Positions 61,805-64,000 of a stretch of DNA of 64,000 bases are shown here, piece after piece. Source of the stretch: Dimorphilus gyrociliatus (Eukaryota; Annelida; Polychaeta; Dinophilidae); NCBI GenBank assembly GCA_904063045.1, contig CAJFCJ010000008.1:1488001-1552000 (forward strand). Direction: 5' to 3'. Positions within the stretch are counted from its first letter, which is position 1, and each line of letters starts with the position of its first letter. Made by a program: the position numbers and the translations under genes. The notes beneath the pieces were generated by a model. It made no database searches, was not told the DNA's origin, and worked only from the letters and a program-made list of their open reading frames with translations.

Positions 61805-63867
61805 GACTTTCCAATGTCAACTATATCTTTTAAAGCTAATAACTAACATTGAAATTGTAATTGAATAAGAAATTATACTATTATTTCTACTTATTGGATA
61901 TCACCTTACTCTTTAAATATGAAAACTAATTGATATTTGACAAAGGCACTCGGCGATATTGAATTATGATCGAGAATTTCTAAGTATTTAATTATAATTA
62001 ACACGCTGATATTTAAAACATTTATGAGAATATTTCCTGAAAGTCACCTTCTTTTACTGGCAAGGAGATTTTTTAAAAATCTTCTTAGAAAAATTATTCA
62101 TATATTGGAATTTTACGCTAAATCTTAAGGATTATAAGTTAATCTAGTTTTATTCTGATTACAACAAAAGAGATAAACCTTGGTGATCTATTGAACCGTC
62201 AGTTTTTGAGGAATGAAGCTTAATCTGTTTATAAGATATAACCTATTTTTAGAGCTTGCTTATCAGTTGTTTAGAGGATGATAATCCATAGAATCACTTA
62301 CTCTAAAATACCAATATGAGTATAATGTATATTGAAAATAAAAGATAATGTGGTTTTTATGTTATATACAGTACACATATAAAAATTATCTTGTATATAA
62401 ATATATACTGTATATTAGTATATTAATTTATATACTATATATTATATTTGTATATAAATTTGTAGTTTTCGTATGAAGTATGTGGCTTATTACAAACTAA
62501 TACGATTGAAAGGCAGGAGAGAGTTACACTATACAATGTCTTAAATTAATGATCAGTAGCTCTTAGAAAGAAACAGATACTCATCACTCAATAAAATGTT
62601 AACCACAAATGTCCAACTTTCCGCTACATTAATTAGCCTACTTACTCTGAACTCAATAAACTACAAGACAAACGGAAAATTGTTGTATTTAAAATATGAG
62701 GGACATAAATACATGACAATTAGTATGAATGAGAGTGGATAGAGGTAAGCTAATAAAGGCAAATAAACTGAGTCGTCTAAGATGATTATCCCAAGAAACG
62801 ACTGACTGTGAACTCTACTAGAGAAACATGAAAAATCGCGTGAGACATAAAAAGAAAAGAATAACTATTTAATATATACAGTAGATTCATTGTATGAATA
62901 TGAGTATGAACAAATGTATGTGACATAGAATTTTTACTTTTTTATAAATTAGGAAAATGTCTTTATAAGAAAACGTGTTTCATCAAGTTAGTCATGTCTT
63001 TTTAATATGTTTGAATAATTATGCACGATAGAGATTGGTCATCATTAAGATACCCTAAACTCATTTAGCTTGATCCATTTCCTATGAGGGTTGAATTGAA
63101 AAATAACGTTGACTACTCATATGATAACACAAATATTATATATAAAATTTACTTTTCATGAAAAATTTCATATAGAAAAAAGGGAAGAACATGTTACAGC
63201 GTCATTAGAGTCAGTAATTTCTTTTATTTATCACGCAGTATTTGACATCGAAACAATAATTTATTCGTTTCTCACGTAAATTATATAGAAATCTGCTTCT
63301 TTCTTTCAAATTTTCCTTAATTAAAGAAATCTTTTTCAGGAAAAAGAGTCATATCTTAGTAAAAGAGATTTAGATGATTCTGGCAATTATAAACTTTGAA
63401 AATCTAAGGGAAAAGCCTAATACATGTCTTCAATTTAAAATAATAAGCTTTTCTTAGCATTTGTTTTCAACTTTCGTTTTATATGTATTCATATTTAATA
63501 TTTATTAATATATATATTCTGAAGTGTAAAGTAATACAGTGTCTACACTGCAGTTTCTGTCAATTTCTTAAGAATCAATCAAAGAGCCCAAGATGCTTTA
63601 TTTAAGCATAGTTGCAAGGTGTCTTTTTACGAGAGCTTTCAAACTTTTACCTCACGATAATTCTATATACATCAGTTTCAATATATCTTTAATAGAATAA
63701 AAATAAAACACTGAAAATTTCCCTAGAGCGCACTGTGAATGTTAAGACTTTTACATTTAAAATCCAGCATTCATTGTTAAGTTAACCTGCACTGTGCGCG
63801 TTAGGGAAATTATCAGTCTGCTTTAACTTTGATGATCTTATCTCTTTTTTAATTGAAACTGGGAATT
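61805..63867. other. Divergent intergenic spacer
   Basis: Separates the fibrinogen-related gene and the terminal plus-strand gene. TA/ACTGTATA-rich DNA at 62370-62460. Close to the right-hand gene lies an inverted repeat (63716-63737 with 63790-63811). No exon seen. Confidence 0.45.
63716..63811. promoter_or_regulatory. Imperfect inverted repeat with GCGCAC cores upstream of a secreted-protein start
   Basis: A 22-nt arm beginning AATTTCCCTA and ending CACTGTG pairs with CACTGTGCGCG...AAATT at 63790-63811 at 19 of 22 positions, with a 52-nt spacer, ending 56 nt before the ATG. Unusually G/C-rich for the region. Role unknown. Confidence 0.45.
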
Positions 63868-64000
63868 ATGTTCAAAATTCTAACGTGTCTGGCTTCGATT
63901 TATATGATTTGTTATTTAGAGGCTTTTACTTTTCGAAGGAATTTTGAAAAAGGTCAGTTTCTTATTATTGTGAATTTTTCGCATTTAATTTTTTACAGCT
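63868..64000 (+). CDS. First exon of a secreted or membrane protein, runs off the window
   Basis: ATG at 63868; exon 63868-63952 encodes a signal-peptide-like sequence (MFKILTCLASIYMICYLEA, then FTFRRNFEK) and ends at gtcagt. A 46-nt intron ends in TTTTTTACAG and the next exon starts at 63999 with CT, in phase (GCT). Nothing else of the protein is in the window, so its family is unknown. Confidence 0.6.
   Translation, partial: MFKILTCLASIYMICYLEAFTFRRNFEKGQFLIIVNFSHLIFYS

Noticed and set aside
1-64000. tRNA, rRNA, CRISPR array or bacterial operon
   Set aside because: No cloverleaf with A/B boxes, no rRNA-like sequence and no regularly spaced repeat-spacer pattern was seen; the gene structure is that of an animal nuclear genome.
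1-64000. Retrotransposon or viral coding sequence
   Set aside because: No reverse transcriptase, integrase, transposase or capsid-like frame was recognised in any of the open stretches.

Overview
The window is eukaryotic and animal. Genes are split by short, very A/T-rich GT-AG introns, some only about 46-65 nt. Coding islands are visibly richer in G/C than the surrounding DNA, and both strands are used with no operon layout. The gene set points to an invertebrate metazoan: PIM-type kinase, mitochondrial-clan P450, SLC16 transporter, BK-channel beta-like subunit, RFX factor, SOCS protein, purple acid phosphatase, CLCA-like sequences, SYT17-type synaptotagmin and a fibrinogen-related protein. 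A compact-genome lophotrochozoan such as a small annelid would fit, but that is inference, not something the sequence proves.

Layout. 184-2163 (+): 3' part of a PIM-like kinase. 4292-5794 (-): mitochondrial-clan cytochrome P450. About 6416-6900: MITE-like inverted repeat. 7426-9274 (-): SLC16-type transporter. 11275-12580 (-): membrane-anchored protein of an uncharacterised family. 13562-14234 (+): BK beta-like two-TM protein. 14423-17273 (+): RFX factor in eight exons. 19231-19839 (-): SOCS-like gene with a compact promoter holding two STAT-type sites. 20-24.4 kb: little recognisable. 24442-25412 (+): calmodulin-like protein. 28.0-29.1 kb (-): exon-like fragments I cannot name. 31176-31909 (+): truncated CLCA-like pseudogene. 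35986-36994 (-): secreted purple acid phosphatase. 37971-39592 (-): sulfotransferase-family protein. 41.7-42.4 kb (-): second CLCA-like remnant. 44297-46419 (+): orphan type I membrane protein. 47412-about 48649 (+): orphan gene. 51242-57887 (+): SYT17-like gene whose 3.6 kb second intron holds a microsomal P450 gene on the other strand (52617-54450). 60660-61804 (-): fibrinogen-related secreted protein. 63868-64000 (+): first exon of a secreted or membrane protein that leaves the window.

The genes do not form one pathway; this is ordinary animal gene order. The points most worth a second look are the nested P450 with an unsplicable first junction, the two inverted and internally deleted CLCA remnants, the STAT-SOCS feedback promoter with a degenerate SOCS box, and the two orphan multi-exon genes between 44 and 49 kb. 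All exon joins below were made by eye from reading frame, splice consensus and phase; no transcript data were available.
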